This document shows, in pieces, positions 26,330 through 36,427 of a DNA stretch of 64,000 bases. A program made the translations under genes and the position numbers. The stretch is from an uncultured Bacteroidales bacterium (lineage in GTDB: Bacteria; Bacteroidota; Bacteroidia; Bacteroidales; Paludibacteraceae). The stretch covers positions 22,754 through 86,753 of the forward strand of contig CAIUTB010000146.1 in assembly GCA_903901975.1 (NCBI GenBank). Direction: 5' to 3'. The notes below the pieces were generated by a model. The model worked only from the letters and a program-made list of their open reading frames with translations, ran no database searches and had not been told where the DNA came from. How positions within the stretch are numbered: the first letter of the stretch is position 1; the number at the start of each line of letters is the position of its first letter.

Positions 26330-26824
26330 TTAGGGGTTTGTTTTTATTATTTCTTGCAATACTTCATACACTATCGGACAAGTGTAGGCATTTTTAATGG
26401 ACAAATTGTAAAGTTGGAAAAACCGTTTCCGGTCAGTATGTGGATATTCACGACAGGCTTTTGGGCGATTTTCGTAGATACTGCAATAATTATCATCGCC
26501 CAGAAACGGACAGGGCATTGATTGAAAAACCAACTCATTGTCTTCGTCAACCCGAAGATATTTTGAAATAACATCAACCGGTTTCATTCGTAGTGCTTTA
26601 GCCATTTTCTCCACATCCTTATCGGTAATACGTGGTCCTAACGAGCGACAACAATTGGCACAGAGCAAACAATCGGTTTGATCCGAAATTTTATCGTGCA
26701 TAGCGTGAATCTGCAAGTCCATGCTTTCAAGCTTTTTCTTGTTTTTAGAAAAAAAACGCTTCCAGTCAGGTTCTGATTTGATAGCCAAAGCTGGCAATAA
26801 TTTAAAATCTGTTTGCTTGTTCAC
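26330..26824 (-). CDS. YkgJ-type cysteine-cluster protein
   Basis: 164 residues with the CxxCxnCC pattern of the UPF0153 family: CLLCANCCRSLGPRIT, CPFLGDDNYCSIYENRPKACREYPH and a last Cys in AYTCPIV. Probably binds zinc or an Fe-S cluster; role unknown. Starts with GTG at 26824, supported by a -7 box TACCTTTG (26860-26853, minus) about 30 bp upstream and no usable ATG nearby. Divergent from the serine palmitoyltransferase-like gene. Confidence 0.88.
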   Translation of the reverse strand: MNKQTDFKLLPALAIKSEPDWKRFFSKNKKKLESMDLQIHAMHDKISDQTDCLLCANCCRSLGPRITDKDVEKMAKALRMKPVDVISKYLRVDEDNELVFQSMPCPFLGDDNYCSIYENRPKACREYPHTDRKRFFQLYNLSIKNAYTCPIVYEVLQEIIKTNP

Positions 26825-26852
26825 AGGCTATTATATAGTAATTTTCAAGGCA

Positions 26853-26921
26853 CAAAGGTATTCAATTATCAGTTAAGTTACAAAAAAAATGCTTGGTTTA
26901 GGGATTTTATTTGTATCTTTG
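26853..26921. promoter_or_regulatory. Divergent -7 elements
   Basis: TACCTTTG on the minus strand (26860-26853) for the cysteine-cluster gene and TATCTTTG on the plus strand (26914-26921) for the PLP enzyme. Confidence 0.6.
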
Positions 26922-26953
26922 CAGCCGTTTTATTTACAAACACACAAAAATTT

Positions 26954-28141
26954 ATGAGTCTATTAAGTGATGTGCTGGGACAATTCGATGCGCCCCAGAA
27001 AGTAAAAGCAATGGGTGTTTATCCTTACTTCCGCCCAATCGAATCCGATCAGGATACAGTTGTTACAATTAATGGCAAAAGAGTATTAATGTTTGGTTCT
27101 AACAGCTATCTGGGACTTACCAATCACCCTCGTTTGAAAGAAGCATCTATTAAAGCGATTGAGAAATATGGAACAGGTTGTGCCGGATCACGGTTTTTAA
27201 ATGGCACCCTGGATATTCATATTGAATTGGAAGAACGTCTGGCCAAACTGGTTCACAAAGAAGCTGCATTGGTTTATGCTACAGGTTTTACCGTAAATTC
27301 GGGTGTTGTACCTTGTGTTACCGGTCGCGAAGATTACCTTATTTTTGATGAATTAGATCATGCTTCCATTATTGAAGGCAAAAGATTGTCTTTTTCCAAA
27401 CAATTGAAATATCGTCACAATGATATGGATGCATTGGAAAAACTACTTAAAAAATGCGAACCCGACAAATTGAAACTTATCGTTGTTGATGGAGTTTTCA
27501 GTATGGAAGGTGATGTGGTTAAGCTTCCTGAAATTGTTGCACTTTCAAAAAAATATAATGCTTCTATTTATGTTGACGAAGCACATTCATTAGGAGTTTT
27601 CGGAAAAACGGGTGCAGGAGTTTGTGAACATTTCGGTGTGTCGAATGATGTGGACCTGATCATGGGAACTTTCAGCAAATCCTTGGGAACTATTGGTGGT
27701 TTTGTTGCTGCCGATGAAAATATAATCAATTACCTGAAGCATAATTCACGCACACTTATTTTCAGTGCTTCTATTACGCCAGCCTCAACAGGTTGTGTGT
27801 TAGCGGCTTTGGATGTTATGGCTGAAGAGCCCTGGAGAAAAGATCAATTGTGGGCTAATACAAACCGTGCAAAAGCAGGTTTTTTGAAAGCAGGATTTGA
27901 AATCGGTCATACACAAACGCCAATTATTCCGCTTTATGTTCGAGATAACATGAAAACCTTCCAGATTACGAAAATGTTGATGGATGACGGTGTATTTGTG
28001 AATCCGGTTGTTTCGCCTGCCGTACCTTCCGAAGATTCGCTGATTCGCTACTCTTTAATGGCAACACATACTTTTGACCAGATTGACGAATCAATTGAAA
28101 AAATATCACGTGATGCCCGTAAACTGGGAATTATCAAATAA
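26954..28141 (+). CDS. Serine palmitoyltransferase-like alpha-oxoamine synthase
   Basis: PLP enzyme of fold type I that condenses an acyl-CoA with an amino acid. 395 residues. Seen: SNSYLGLTNHPRL, GTGCAGSRFLNGT, DELDHASIIEGKRLS, DEAHSLGVFG and the PLP lysine in GTFSKSLGTIGGF (Lys242). Closest in my judgement to bacterial serine palmitoyltransferase (3-ketosphinganine formation for the sphingolipids of Bacteroidales); glycine C-acetyltransferase is the main alternative. The ATG at 26954 follows the -7 box at 26914-26921 by 32 bp; the longer frame upstream runs through the promoter. Confidence 0.88.
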   Translation: MSLLSDVLGQFDAPQKVKAMGVYPYFRPIESDQDTVVTINGKRVLMFGSNSYLGLTNHPRLKEASIKAIEKYGTGCAGSRFLNGTLDIHIELEERLAKLVHKEAALVYATGFTVNSGVVPCVTGREDYLIFDELDHASIIEGKRLSFSKQLKYRHNDMDALEKLLKKCEPDKLKLIVVDGVFSMEGDVVKLPEIVALSKKYNASIYVDEAHSLGVFGKTGAGVCEHFGVSNDVDLIMGTFSKSLGTIGGFVAADENIINYLKHNSRTLIFSASITPASTGCVLAALDVMAEEPWRKDQLWANTNRAKAGFLKAGFEIGHTQTPIIPLYVRDNMKTFQITKMLMDDGVFVNPVVSPAVPSEDSLIRYSLMATHTFDQIDESIEKISRDARKLGIIK

Positions 28142-28157
28142 ATAACTGCCTCTATAT

Positions 28158-29946
<1,789 letters not shown>

Positions 29947-29982
29947 AATTCAGTTTCAAATTCAGATTTAGTAGAAATTATT

Positions 29983-29990
29983 TATCTTTG
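29983..29990 (+). promoter_or_regulatory. -7 element of small membrane protein gene
   Basis: TATCTTTG, 24 bp upstream of the ATG at 30015. Confidence 0.6.
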
Positions 29991-30014
29991 CCCTACATCT
30001 TAAATTAATCTGAT

Positions 30015-30230
30015 ATGGAAGAAGAAAAAAAATGTGATTGCAACTGCAAAAACTACCACCGTCAAGCTAATGCAACAGGTGGAGCAGTTTACGGATTAGG
30101 ATTTATTGGTGCTGCAGTTTTTTTTATTGCACGTGCCACCACATTCTGGTTAGGAGTCATTGGCTTAGGTAAAGCCATTGCCTGGCCTGCATTTTTGGTT
30201 TATTATGTACTGAAAATGCTTTACAAATGA
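30015..30230 (+). CDS. Small membrane protein with N-terminal Cys motif
   Basis: 71 residues. A charged N-terminus with CDCNCKNYH is followed by two predicted membrane segments (AVYGLGFIGAAVFFIARA; FWLGVIGLGKAIAWPAFLVYYVL). Function unknown. Own promoter and own terminator, so a single-gene transcript; this supports it as a real gene despite its size. Confidence 0.72.
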   Translation: MEEEKKCDCNCKNYHRQANATGGAVYGLGFIGAAVFFIARATTFWLGVIGLGKAIAWPAFLVYYVLKMLYK

Positions 30231-30249
30231 CACACAAAACTATAAAAAT

Positions 30250-30285
30250 AAATGCTTTTCTCAGTCAGGAGAAAAGCATTTATTT
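30250..30285. terminator. Bidirectional terminator
   Basis: 13-bp perfect stem AAATGCTTTTCTC/GAGAAAAGCATTT with a 6-nt loop between the small membrane protein gene and folB (converging). Confidence 0.85.
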
Positions 30286-30292
30286 TATGTGA

Positions 30293-30649
30293 TTAACGTT
30301 TCATGTGAAGCTCAATCGTCACCCGATCCACTTTTCCACCAAGCGGTGGATTCAGCTTCGAAAGTTTTAGGTTAACTTCCAAAATTTGCGGAAATGAATT
30401 GAAAACGCTATCCAACATGCGTTTGCCAATGTGCTCAATCAGTTTCGACGGAATTTCCATTTCAGTCTTCAGCACATCATAAACCAATTGATAATTAAGC
30501 GTATGCCCTAAATTGTCTGTTTGTCCTGCTAAAGCAGTGTCCAACTCAAGGCTTAAACTAACAATAAATGTATTTCCAAGTGTTTGTTCGTGTTCCAGGC
30601 AGCCGTGAAAGGCGTGAAACTCCATATTTTCCAGTGTTATCTTACTCAT
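30293..30649 (-). CDS. folB: Dihydroneopterin aldolase
   Basis: Folate pathway: 7,8-dihydroneopterin to 6-hydroxymethyl-dihydropterin and glycolaldehyde. 118 residues, standard. Seen: FHAFHGCLEHEQTLGNTFIVSL (catalytic region, with the usual Tyr/Glu area HGC-EHEQ), LNYQLVYDVLKTEM, LIEHIGKRML and the C-terminal KLNPPLGGKVDRVTIEL. A -7 box TAACTTTG (30745-30738, minus) leaves a leader of about 85 nt. Confidence 0.93.
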   Translation of the reverse strand: MSKITLENMEFHAFHGCLEHEQTLGNTFIVSLSLELDTALAGQTDNLGHTLNYQLVYDVLKTEMEIPSKLIEHIGKRMLDSVFNSFPQILEVNLKLSKLNPPLGGKVDRVTIELHMKR

Positions 30650-31099
30650 AATATAGTTCTATACCCCTAAAATGGGAATTATTATTTAAAAACTCTTGTT
30701 GTCTTTGCTCAAGTTCCAATTCAATTTCTAATCAAGGCAAAGTTAATCTTTTTTTTGAAACCTATCAACCGGAATTCAAAAATACAGAAAGCCTGAAATT
30801 GCCGGTAACTATGGAAGGACTTTTCTATTGCTCAGAATGTCTGAAGAACTCATTCATTCACACAAACTGCCTTTTGAATAAAACTCCATTTGCTTAGAAA
30901 GTGGCTTTTCAGTAAATACATATCACATATTTCCTTCAAATGTTATATCTTTGCATCCGTTTATTAAAAAGTAAGTTCGTACCTAAAGTGTATGTAAATT
31001 TAATGACTCTCAGCTTTTTAAAATTTTTTTATTATCAGACAAATAACATACCCAATTCAAACTTTTAATTTATTGTCCCTTTAGGGGCAGGCTGTCATT
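30650..31099. other. Divergent intergenic region folB / trpS
   Basis: 450 bp. -7 boxes: TAACTTTG on the minus strand (30745-30738) for folB and TATCTTTG on the plus strand (30946-30953) for trpS. Degenerate C/G repeats lie at 30664-30676 and 31077-31090. The trpS leader is about 140 nt and contains a 21-codon frame (31003-31068) without Trp codons, so it does not look like a classic attenuator. No other gene seen. Confidence 0.6.
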
Positions 31100-32095
31100 A
31101 TGGAAACAGTAGTTAGCGGCATACGCCCAACCGGAAACCTTCACTTAGGAAATTACTTTGGCGCATTGCGCAATTTCATAAGCATGCAGAATGAGCACAA
31201 TTGTTATTTCTTCATTGCTGATTATCATTCACTTACAACACACCCAACTCCCGGAGACCTGTACGGAAATGTGCGTCAGGTAATGGTGGAATATTTGGCT
31301 GCCGGTCTCGATCCCGAAAAATGCACGCTGTATATTCAAAGCGATGTGCCTGAAACAGCCGAACTTTATCTGTTTCTGAACATGAATGCCTATATCGGCG
31401 AATTGGAACGTTGTACTTCGTTTAAAGATAAAATCCGTCAACAACCCCAAAACGTGAATGCCGGATTGCTGACTTATCCTACGCTAATGGCGGCAGATAT
31501 TCTGATTCACAAAGCCACCAAAGTGCCGGTTGGAAAAGATCAGGAACAACATCTGGAAATGACTCGTCAGTTTAGCAACCGCTTCAACCGTCTGTATAAT
31601 GTGGAATATTTCCCTGAACCAAAAGCATTTAACTTCGGTAATGAATTGGTGAAAATTCCCGGACTGAACGGAACAGGCAAAATGGGTAAATCGGAGGGCG
31701 AGGGAAATGCTATTTTCTTAGCTGATGAACCGGAAGCTATCCGCAAAAAAGTAATGAAAGCTGTTACCGATAGCGGCCCAACTGAACCGAATCAAGCCAA
31801 ACCTGAACCCATTCAGAATATTTTCCAATTGATGAAAGTGGTTTCAGCTCCTGAAACGCTTAGTTTTTTCGAAGATCAATATAATAGCTGCAATATTCGC
31901 TACGGTGATATGAAAAAACAACTGGCCGTCGATATGGTTACTTTTACAGAGCCTTTCAGAGATAAAATTAAAGCCATTTCAGCGGATAACGACTACGTGG
32001 CTAAGGTAATGCGACTTGGCAAGGAAAAAGCTCACGAAAGTGCCGCCAAAACCATTCGCGAAGTGCGGGAAATTATCGGATTTAAGTCCTTTTGA
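31100..32095 (+). CDS. trpS: Tryptophanyl-tRNA synthetase
   Basis: Class I aminoacyl-tRNA synthetase charging tRNA-Trp. 331 residues, normal. Seen: HIGH-type motif PTGNLHLGNYFGA at residues 10-22, YPTLMAADILIHKA, VPVGKDQEQHLEMTR, and the KMSKS-type loop GKMGKSEG near residue 195. Monocistronic by position: long leader with own -7 box, and a terminator about 65 bp downstream. Confidence 0.97.
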   Translation: METVVSGIRPTGNLHLGNYFGALRNFISMQNEHNCYFFIADYHSLTTHPTPGDLYGNVRQVMVEYLAAGLDPEKCTLYIQSDVPETAELYLFLNMNAYIGELERCTSFKDKIRQQPQNVNAGLLTYPTLMAADILIHKATKVPVGKDQEQHLEMTRQFSNRFNRLYNVEYFPEPKAFNFGNELVKIPGLNGTGKMGKSEGEGNAIFLADEPEAIRKKVMKAVTDSGPTEPNQAKPEPIQNIFQLMKVVSAPETLSFFEDQYNSCNIRYGDMKKQLAVDMVTFTEPFRDKIKAISADNDYVAKVMRLGKEKAHESAAKTIREVREIIGFKSF

Positions 32096-32096
32096 T

Positions 32097-32145
32097 TAGT
32101 TTATAGTTAATAGCCGGCAGTAAGCAGTTTGTAGCCGGCAGTAAG
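32097..32145. repeat. 7-bp-period tract after trpS
   Basis: Heptads AGTTTAT / AGTTAAT / AGCCGGC / AGTAAGC / AGTTTGT / AGCCGGC / AGTAAGT. Confidence 0.65.
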
Positions 32146-32159
32146 TGTATAAAATTTGA

Positions 32160-32190
32160 AAGTCTGTTCCTTTAAGGGACAGGCTTTTTT
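32160..32190 (+). terminator. Terminator after trpS
   Basis: Stem around AGTCTGTTCC/GGGACAGGCT followed by six T. Confidence 0.75.
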
Positions 32191-32211
32191 GTTCTAAATA
32201 TTGCAGGCTAT

Positions 32212-33717
32212 TTATTTGGAAATGAACCCTTTGTATAGTTTTTCCATTTGTATAATTTTTTGTTTAATAAGTTGTGACCGAACCGGAGTATATCCAAGAA
32301 TTAAGCCCTGAGTAGGATTCTCAGTAACAAAACACTTGCTATAAGGATGAGCTATGATATTATTTTTTGCAAAATGATCGACAAGTTCTTTGTCTTTTAT
32401 TCCTACATTGAGTTTTGCTAAAACATGAAGACTCCTAATATCGCTTTTTTCAAGTAAAACAGCATCTCCAAAACTATTTTCAAAGGTTTCACAAAACAGT
32501 TTTTTACGTTCCTCTGCTATTTCAATAACGTTCTTAACGTGGTTATATAAATAATTTCGCTCAATAAACTGGCTCAAAACTACCTGAATGGAAGAAGGAA
32601 CAAAGCGATGTGAATGTTTGAGTAATGCTTCCACAGAATCGAGCAAATAAAAAGGAACAACCATATAACCTACCCGAATGGAAGGATGTAACAGCCGATT
32701 AAATGTGCCAAAAAAAGCGACTCTTTGCTGCGTGTCCAAACTAAATAAGGAGGGTATAAAATCTTTGTAATTATTTACTTCGTGTTCATAATCATTCTCA
32801 ATAATAATAGTATTGTGCTCGTTGGCCCATTTAAGGAGTTCCAGCCTTCTATTTAGCGTCATTCTCACTCCGGTAGGATAATGACAGGAGGGAACTGTAT
32901 GAATCAGTTTGGATTGGATATGACCGGGTTGAGTCAATTCACTCACTTTTAACCCATCCTCATCTATTGATACTGTTTGAATATTGGATTGTAATCCTTT
33001 GAAAATTGAAATAACATTGGGAAAAGTTGGATTTTCCATGGTCATACAATCACCCGGATTTAGTAGTACGTTTCCTATGATGTAAAGCGATTGCAAAGAG
33101 CCGGAAACAATGATGATCTGACGAGGGTCGCATTTAATATTGCGACTAAAATTCAAATAATTGGCCAGCGATTTTTTTAATTGGTCGGTGCCGGATGATG
33201 CGGAATACGACAGACCTGATGATTTGATATTTCTCCAGTAAAGATTACTGAGATTTTTCCATTGATTAACCGGAAAAATATCAAGGGGCGGCAAGCCCGG
33301 ACGAAATGCTATATCCGTGTCGTCGGTACTATTTATTAAAGTTATGTTTTTCTGAAATGATTTACCCGTCTCAGATAAATCAGGATACCCAAACTGACTG
33401 AAATTATGGCTTTTGGGTGGTGAAATTTCCAGAACAACTCCTTTTACTTTATGCCCTGAACCAGTAGTTGATTCGATAAAGTTTTCATACAGGAGCAATT
33501 CGTATGTTTTAATAATTGTGCTTCGTGAAACTTTTAATTTTGCAGCAAGTTGACGGGTAGAAGGTAAAATACTGCCTTCGGGAATATCATTATTCAAAAT
33601 TGCTTCTTTTATGAGTCCGTGAATACGTTGATAAAGCCCTATTTTATAGCCTTTTGAGACTTTTCTCAAATTCATTTCATTATATGCATTGGAAATTCTG
33701 GTCAATATATCTTCCAT
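32212..33717 (-). CDS. MocR-type (GntR HTH + aminotransferase-like) regulator with Lys-to-Arg at the PLP site
   Basis: 501 residues. An N-terminal GntR winged helix (about 15-85; LYQRIHGLIKEAILNNDIPEGSILPSTRQLAAKLKVSRSTI) is joined to a class I aminotransferase-fold domain (IAFRPGLPPLDIFPVNQW, YSASSGTDQLKKSLANYL, ENPTFPN, IENDYEHE). In active MocR proteins the PLP Schiff-base lysine sits in a GTFSKxLxPxLRxGY segment; here it reads GTFNRLLHPSIRVGY, with Arg341 in that position. Start ATG at 33717 follows a -7 box TATCTTTG (33758-33751, minus) and two direct repeats. Divergent from the dcuC-led run, which it probably controls. Confidence 0.9.
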   Translation of the reverse strand: MEDILTRISNAYNEMNLRKVSKGYKIGLYQRIHGLIKEAILNNDIPEGSILPSTRQLAAKLKVSRSTIIKTYELLLYENFIESTTGSGHKVKGVVLEISPPKSHNFSQFGYPDLSETGKSFQKNITLINSTDDTDIAFRPGLPPLDIFPVNQWKNLSNLYWRNIKSSGLSYSASSGTDQLKKSLANYLNFSRNIKCDPRQIIIVSGSLQSLYIIGNVLLNPGDCMTMENPTFPNVISIFKGLQSNIQTVSIDEDGLKVSELTQPGHIQSKLIHTVPSCHYPTGVRMTLNRRLELLKWANEHNTIIIENDYEHEVNNYKDFIPSLFSLDTQQRVAFFGTFNRLLHPSIRVGYMVVPFYLLDSVEALLKHSHRFVPSSIQVVLSQFIERNYLYNHVKNVIEIAEERKKLFCETFENSFGDAVLLEKSDIRSLHVLAKLNVGIKDKELVDHFAKNNIIAHPYSKCFVTENPTQGLILGYTPVRSQLIKQKIIQMEKLYKGFISK

Positions 33718-33758
33718 ATTGGTATGTATAAATAAATATAATTGGTATGGCAAAGATA
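33718..33758 (-). promoter_or_regulatory. Promoter and candidate operator of the MocR gene
   Basis: -7 element TATCTTTG (33758-33751, minus) overlaps the first of two direct repeats ATTGGTATG (33741-33749 and 33718-33726 on the plus strand), 23 bp apart or about two helical turns. Paired direct repeats are the usual MocR/GabR/PdxR binding layout, so autoregulation is plausible. Confidence 0.6.
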
Positions 33759-33893
33759 ATAATAAATCGGGTTTCTTTGCCATAGTTATATACCCGAACT
33801 TTCAAAAATGTATATTTTTCACATCACGTTGATTATATAGATAATGAAATTTGGAGTCGATAACTAATCTTTTTTAACCTTGGATTAATCATT

Positions 33894-35258
33894 ATGGAAG
33901 TAATCGGAACTATCATTAGTTTGATATTCATTGTTATAGTAGCATTTTTGCTCTATAAAAAATACAATGCTCAAGCTGTATTGCTTTTTAGTGGATTAGT
34001 CATGATGGCTTTTGCATTGATTATGGGCTTTAAGTTGCCGGGATTGAAAGACCCAACTAACCTTAAGTTTTTTGATCTTTTCGAACTGATTAAAGAATCA
34101 TTGAGTTCGAAGGGAGCTGATGTCGGACTTATGATTATGACTATTGGCGGTTACGTAGCTTATATGAAAAAAATCGGAGCAAGCGATACACTCGTTTATC
34201 TTGCGATGAAACCACTCTCTATTTTCAAAAAAACACCTTATCTGGCGGCATCATTAGTTATTCCAATCGGACAACTTTTATTTATTACCACACCTTCTGC
34301 TGCAGGATTGGGACTGCTATTAGTTGCTTCAATTTTTCCTGTATTAGTAAGTCTGGGCGTTAGTAAAACGTCGGCTGTTTCGGTAATTGTTGCCTGTACA
34401 GTATTTGATATGGGACCGGCGTCGGCAAATACAGCATTGGCTTCCAAATTAATCAGCAAATCAAATGTTCAGTATTTTATTGAAAATCAATTGCCACTGG
34501 CAATTCCCTTGACCATTTTAATGGCCGTTGTATATTTCTTTGTCAACCGCTATTACGATAAGAAGGAAAATCACGTGGCTGAAGTTGTTGATACTGCCAG
34601 TCTGAAAACGAAAGCTCCTTTAATTTATAGTTTACTTCCGATACTTCCATTGATATTGTTGATTACCTTCTCTAAGTTCTTCACTATCTTTCATCCGGCA
34701 ATCAATTTAGACACTACAACCGCCATGATTTTATCATTGTTTGTGGCTTTGATATTTGAAATGATTCACAAAAAAAACGTGAGCGAAGTTTTCAGTTCAC
34801 TGAAAACATTCTGGGAAGCAATGGGGAAAGTATTTGCAACCGTTATCAGCCTTATTATTACAGCAGAAATATTTTCATACGGACTTATCAGCCTGGGCTT
34901 TATCAATAGTCTGGTGGGTATTTCGCAGGATTTCGGACTTGGTGCTGTTGGAATTGGCATAGTTATGACCGTAATGATTTTCGGAGCATCCATGTTAATG
35001 GGCAGCGGAAATGCTTCATTCTTTTCCTTTGGTCCTTTGGTCCCCGGAATTGCCTTGAAAATGGGCGTGGATGGTGCCGGAATTATACTTCCTATGCAAT
35101 TGGCTTCAAGTCTCGGTAGAGCTACTTCACCCATTGCCGGAGTTGTTATTGCCACGGCTGAAATTGCCGGAGTTACACCCTATCAGGTGGCCAAACGAAA
35201 CCTGATTCCGTTAACAACAGTTTTGGTTGGAATGCTTATTTATCACTTTATTTTTTAA
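33894..35258 (+). CDS. dcuC: DcuC-type C4-dicarboxylate transporter
   Basis: Membrane carrier of the DcuC family (anaerobic fumarate/succinate/aspartate exchange or succinate efflux). 454 residues, about 12 hydrophobic segments. Seen: N-terminal IGTIISLIFIVIVAFLLYKKYNAQAVLLFSGLVMM, GGYVAYMKKIGASD, TTPSAAGLGLLL, VFDMGPASANT and GSGNASFFSFGPLVPGIA. First gene of the run, divergent from the MocR regulator; iadA starts 11 bp after it. No clear TAnnTTTG box is visible upstream, which fits activator-dependent expression. Confidence 0.88.
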   Translation: MEVIGTIISLIFIVIVAFLLYKKYNAQAVLLFSGLVMMAFALIMGFKLPGLKDPTNLKFFDLFELIKESLSSKGADVGLMIMTIGGYVAYMKKIGASDTLVYLAMKPLSIFKKTPYLAASLVIPIGQLLFITTPSAAGLGLLLVASIFPVLVSLGVSKTSAVSVIVACTVFDMGPASANTALASKLISKSNVQYFIENQLPLAIPLTILMAVVYFFVNRYYDKKENHVAEVVDTASLKTKAPLIYSLLPILPLILLITFSKFFTIFHPAINLDTTTAMILSLFVALIFEMIHKKNVSEVFSSLKTFWEAMGKVFATVISLIITAEIFSYGLISLGFINSLVGISQDFGLGAVGIGIVMTVMIFGASMLMGSGNASFFSFGPLVPGIALKMGVDGAGIILPMQLASSLGRATSPIAGVVIATAEIAGVTPYQVAKRNLIPLTTVLVGMLIYHFIF

Positions 35259-35269
35259 TTACAGGTACT

Positions 35270-36427
35270 ATGATGAAAATTATCAAAAACGCTGAAGTCT
35301 ATTCACCGGAATATCTTGGAAGAAAAGATATTCTTATTGGTGGGGAGAAAATTCTTGCTATCGGGGAAAATATTGAAACCAGCAATATAGCTGTTGAAGT
35401 GATTGATGCAAAAGGGAAAATCGTTACTCCGGGATTTATCGATCAGCATATTCACTTAACAGGTGCCGGTGGGAAACAGGCTTTTTCGTCCATGACACCC
35501 GAAATAAGTATCTCAGAATTGATTCAATGCGGAACAACCACTGTTATGGGAATGCTCGGAACTGATGGTATTACCCGTTCTCTTCAGGGTTTGTATGCCA
35601 AGGTAAAAGGACTGGAACAGGAAGGAATCAGTGCTTATATGCTTACCAGCTTTTTTGGTTATCCAACCAAAACGATGCTGGGCAGTGTACTGGAAGATAT
35701 GGTTTTTATTGATAAAGTGATTGGCTGTAAAATAGCTATCAGCGATGAACGTGCATCATTCCCCACTGAAAACGAACTCCTTAAACTGTTACGTGAAGTG
35801 CATGTAGGCGGGTTAACTTCAGGAAAAGGTGGCATATTGCATATTCATTTAGGAGCACTTGAAAGCAAAATGGATATTTTACTCGATTTGGTAAAGAAAT
35901 ATCATTTCCCAATCCGCCACATATCCCCAACCCATGTTGGACGAACAAAAGAACTATTCGATCAGGCAATAGAATTTGCTAAACTGGGTGGAATGATTGA
36001 TATATCGACCGGTGGAACAAAATTTGATTTGCCCTACAAACAGGTATTGTATGCATTAGAGAAGGGTGCTTCGATTGATAATATGACTTTTAGTAGTGAT
36101 GGAAATGCCGGTATGGCCAAGAAAGATGAAAATGGTAAAATTGTAAAACTATATAAAGCCCCGGTTGACTTGAATCTCAAGCAAGTCATTATTTTAATTC
36201 AGGAAGCCGGAATGTCAATTAGCGATGCGTTCAAATTAATAACCACTAATCCGGCCAGAAACCTATCATTATTCCACAAAGGAAAAATAGCATTAGGGTG
36301 TGATGCGGATTTATGCTTTTTCGATTCGGACTTTAATTTGACTGATGTGATTTCAAGAGGACATAAAATGATGAAAGACAAAGAAATAGTAAAATGTAAT
36401 TGTTACGAAAACTGCAGCAACAAATGA
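35270..36427 (+). CDS. iadA: Isoaspartyl dipeptidase
   Basis: Amidohydrolase-fold zinc enzyme that hydrolyses beta-aspartyl dipeptides to Asp plus the second amino acid. 385 residues, normal. Seen: metal ligands in GFIDQHIHLTGAGG, the lysine to be carboxylated in GCKIAISDERAS, HIHLGALE, HISPTHVGR, and the catalytic Asp in TFSSDGNAG; C-terminal small beta domain (GCDADLCFFDSDFNL). No signal peptide, so it works in the cytoplasm on imported dipeptides. It is 11 bp after dcuC and overlaps the next gene by ATGA. Key clue to the substrate of the locus. Confidence 0.93.
   Translation: MMKIIKNAEVYSPEYLGRKDILIGGEKILAIGENIETSNIAVEVIDAKGKIVTPGFIDQHIHLTGAGGKQAFSSMTPEISISELIQCGTTTVMGMLGTDGITRSLQGLYAKVKGLEQEGISAYMLTSFFGYPTKTMLGSVLEDMVFIDKVIGCKIAISDERASFPTENELLKLLREVHVGGLTSGKGGILHIHLGALESKMDILLDLVKKYHFPIRHISPTHVGRTKELFDQAIEFAKLGGMIDISTGGTKFDLPYKQVLYALEKGASIDNMTFSSDGNAGMAKKDENGKIVKLYKAPVDLNLKQVIILIQEAGMSISDAFKLITTNPARNLSLFHKGKIALGCDADLCFFDSDFNLTDVISRGHKMMKDKEIVKCNCYENCSNK

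Noticed and set aside
26285..26521. 78-codon plus-strand frame after the Lrp gene
   Set aside because: Antisense to the well-supported cysteine-cluster gene.
30954..31099. T-box or Trp attenuator for trpS
   Set aside because: No Trp codons in the short leader frame and no T-box sequence or specifier stem-loop visible.
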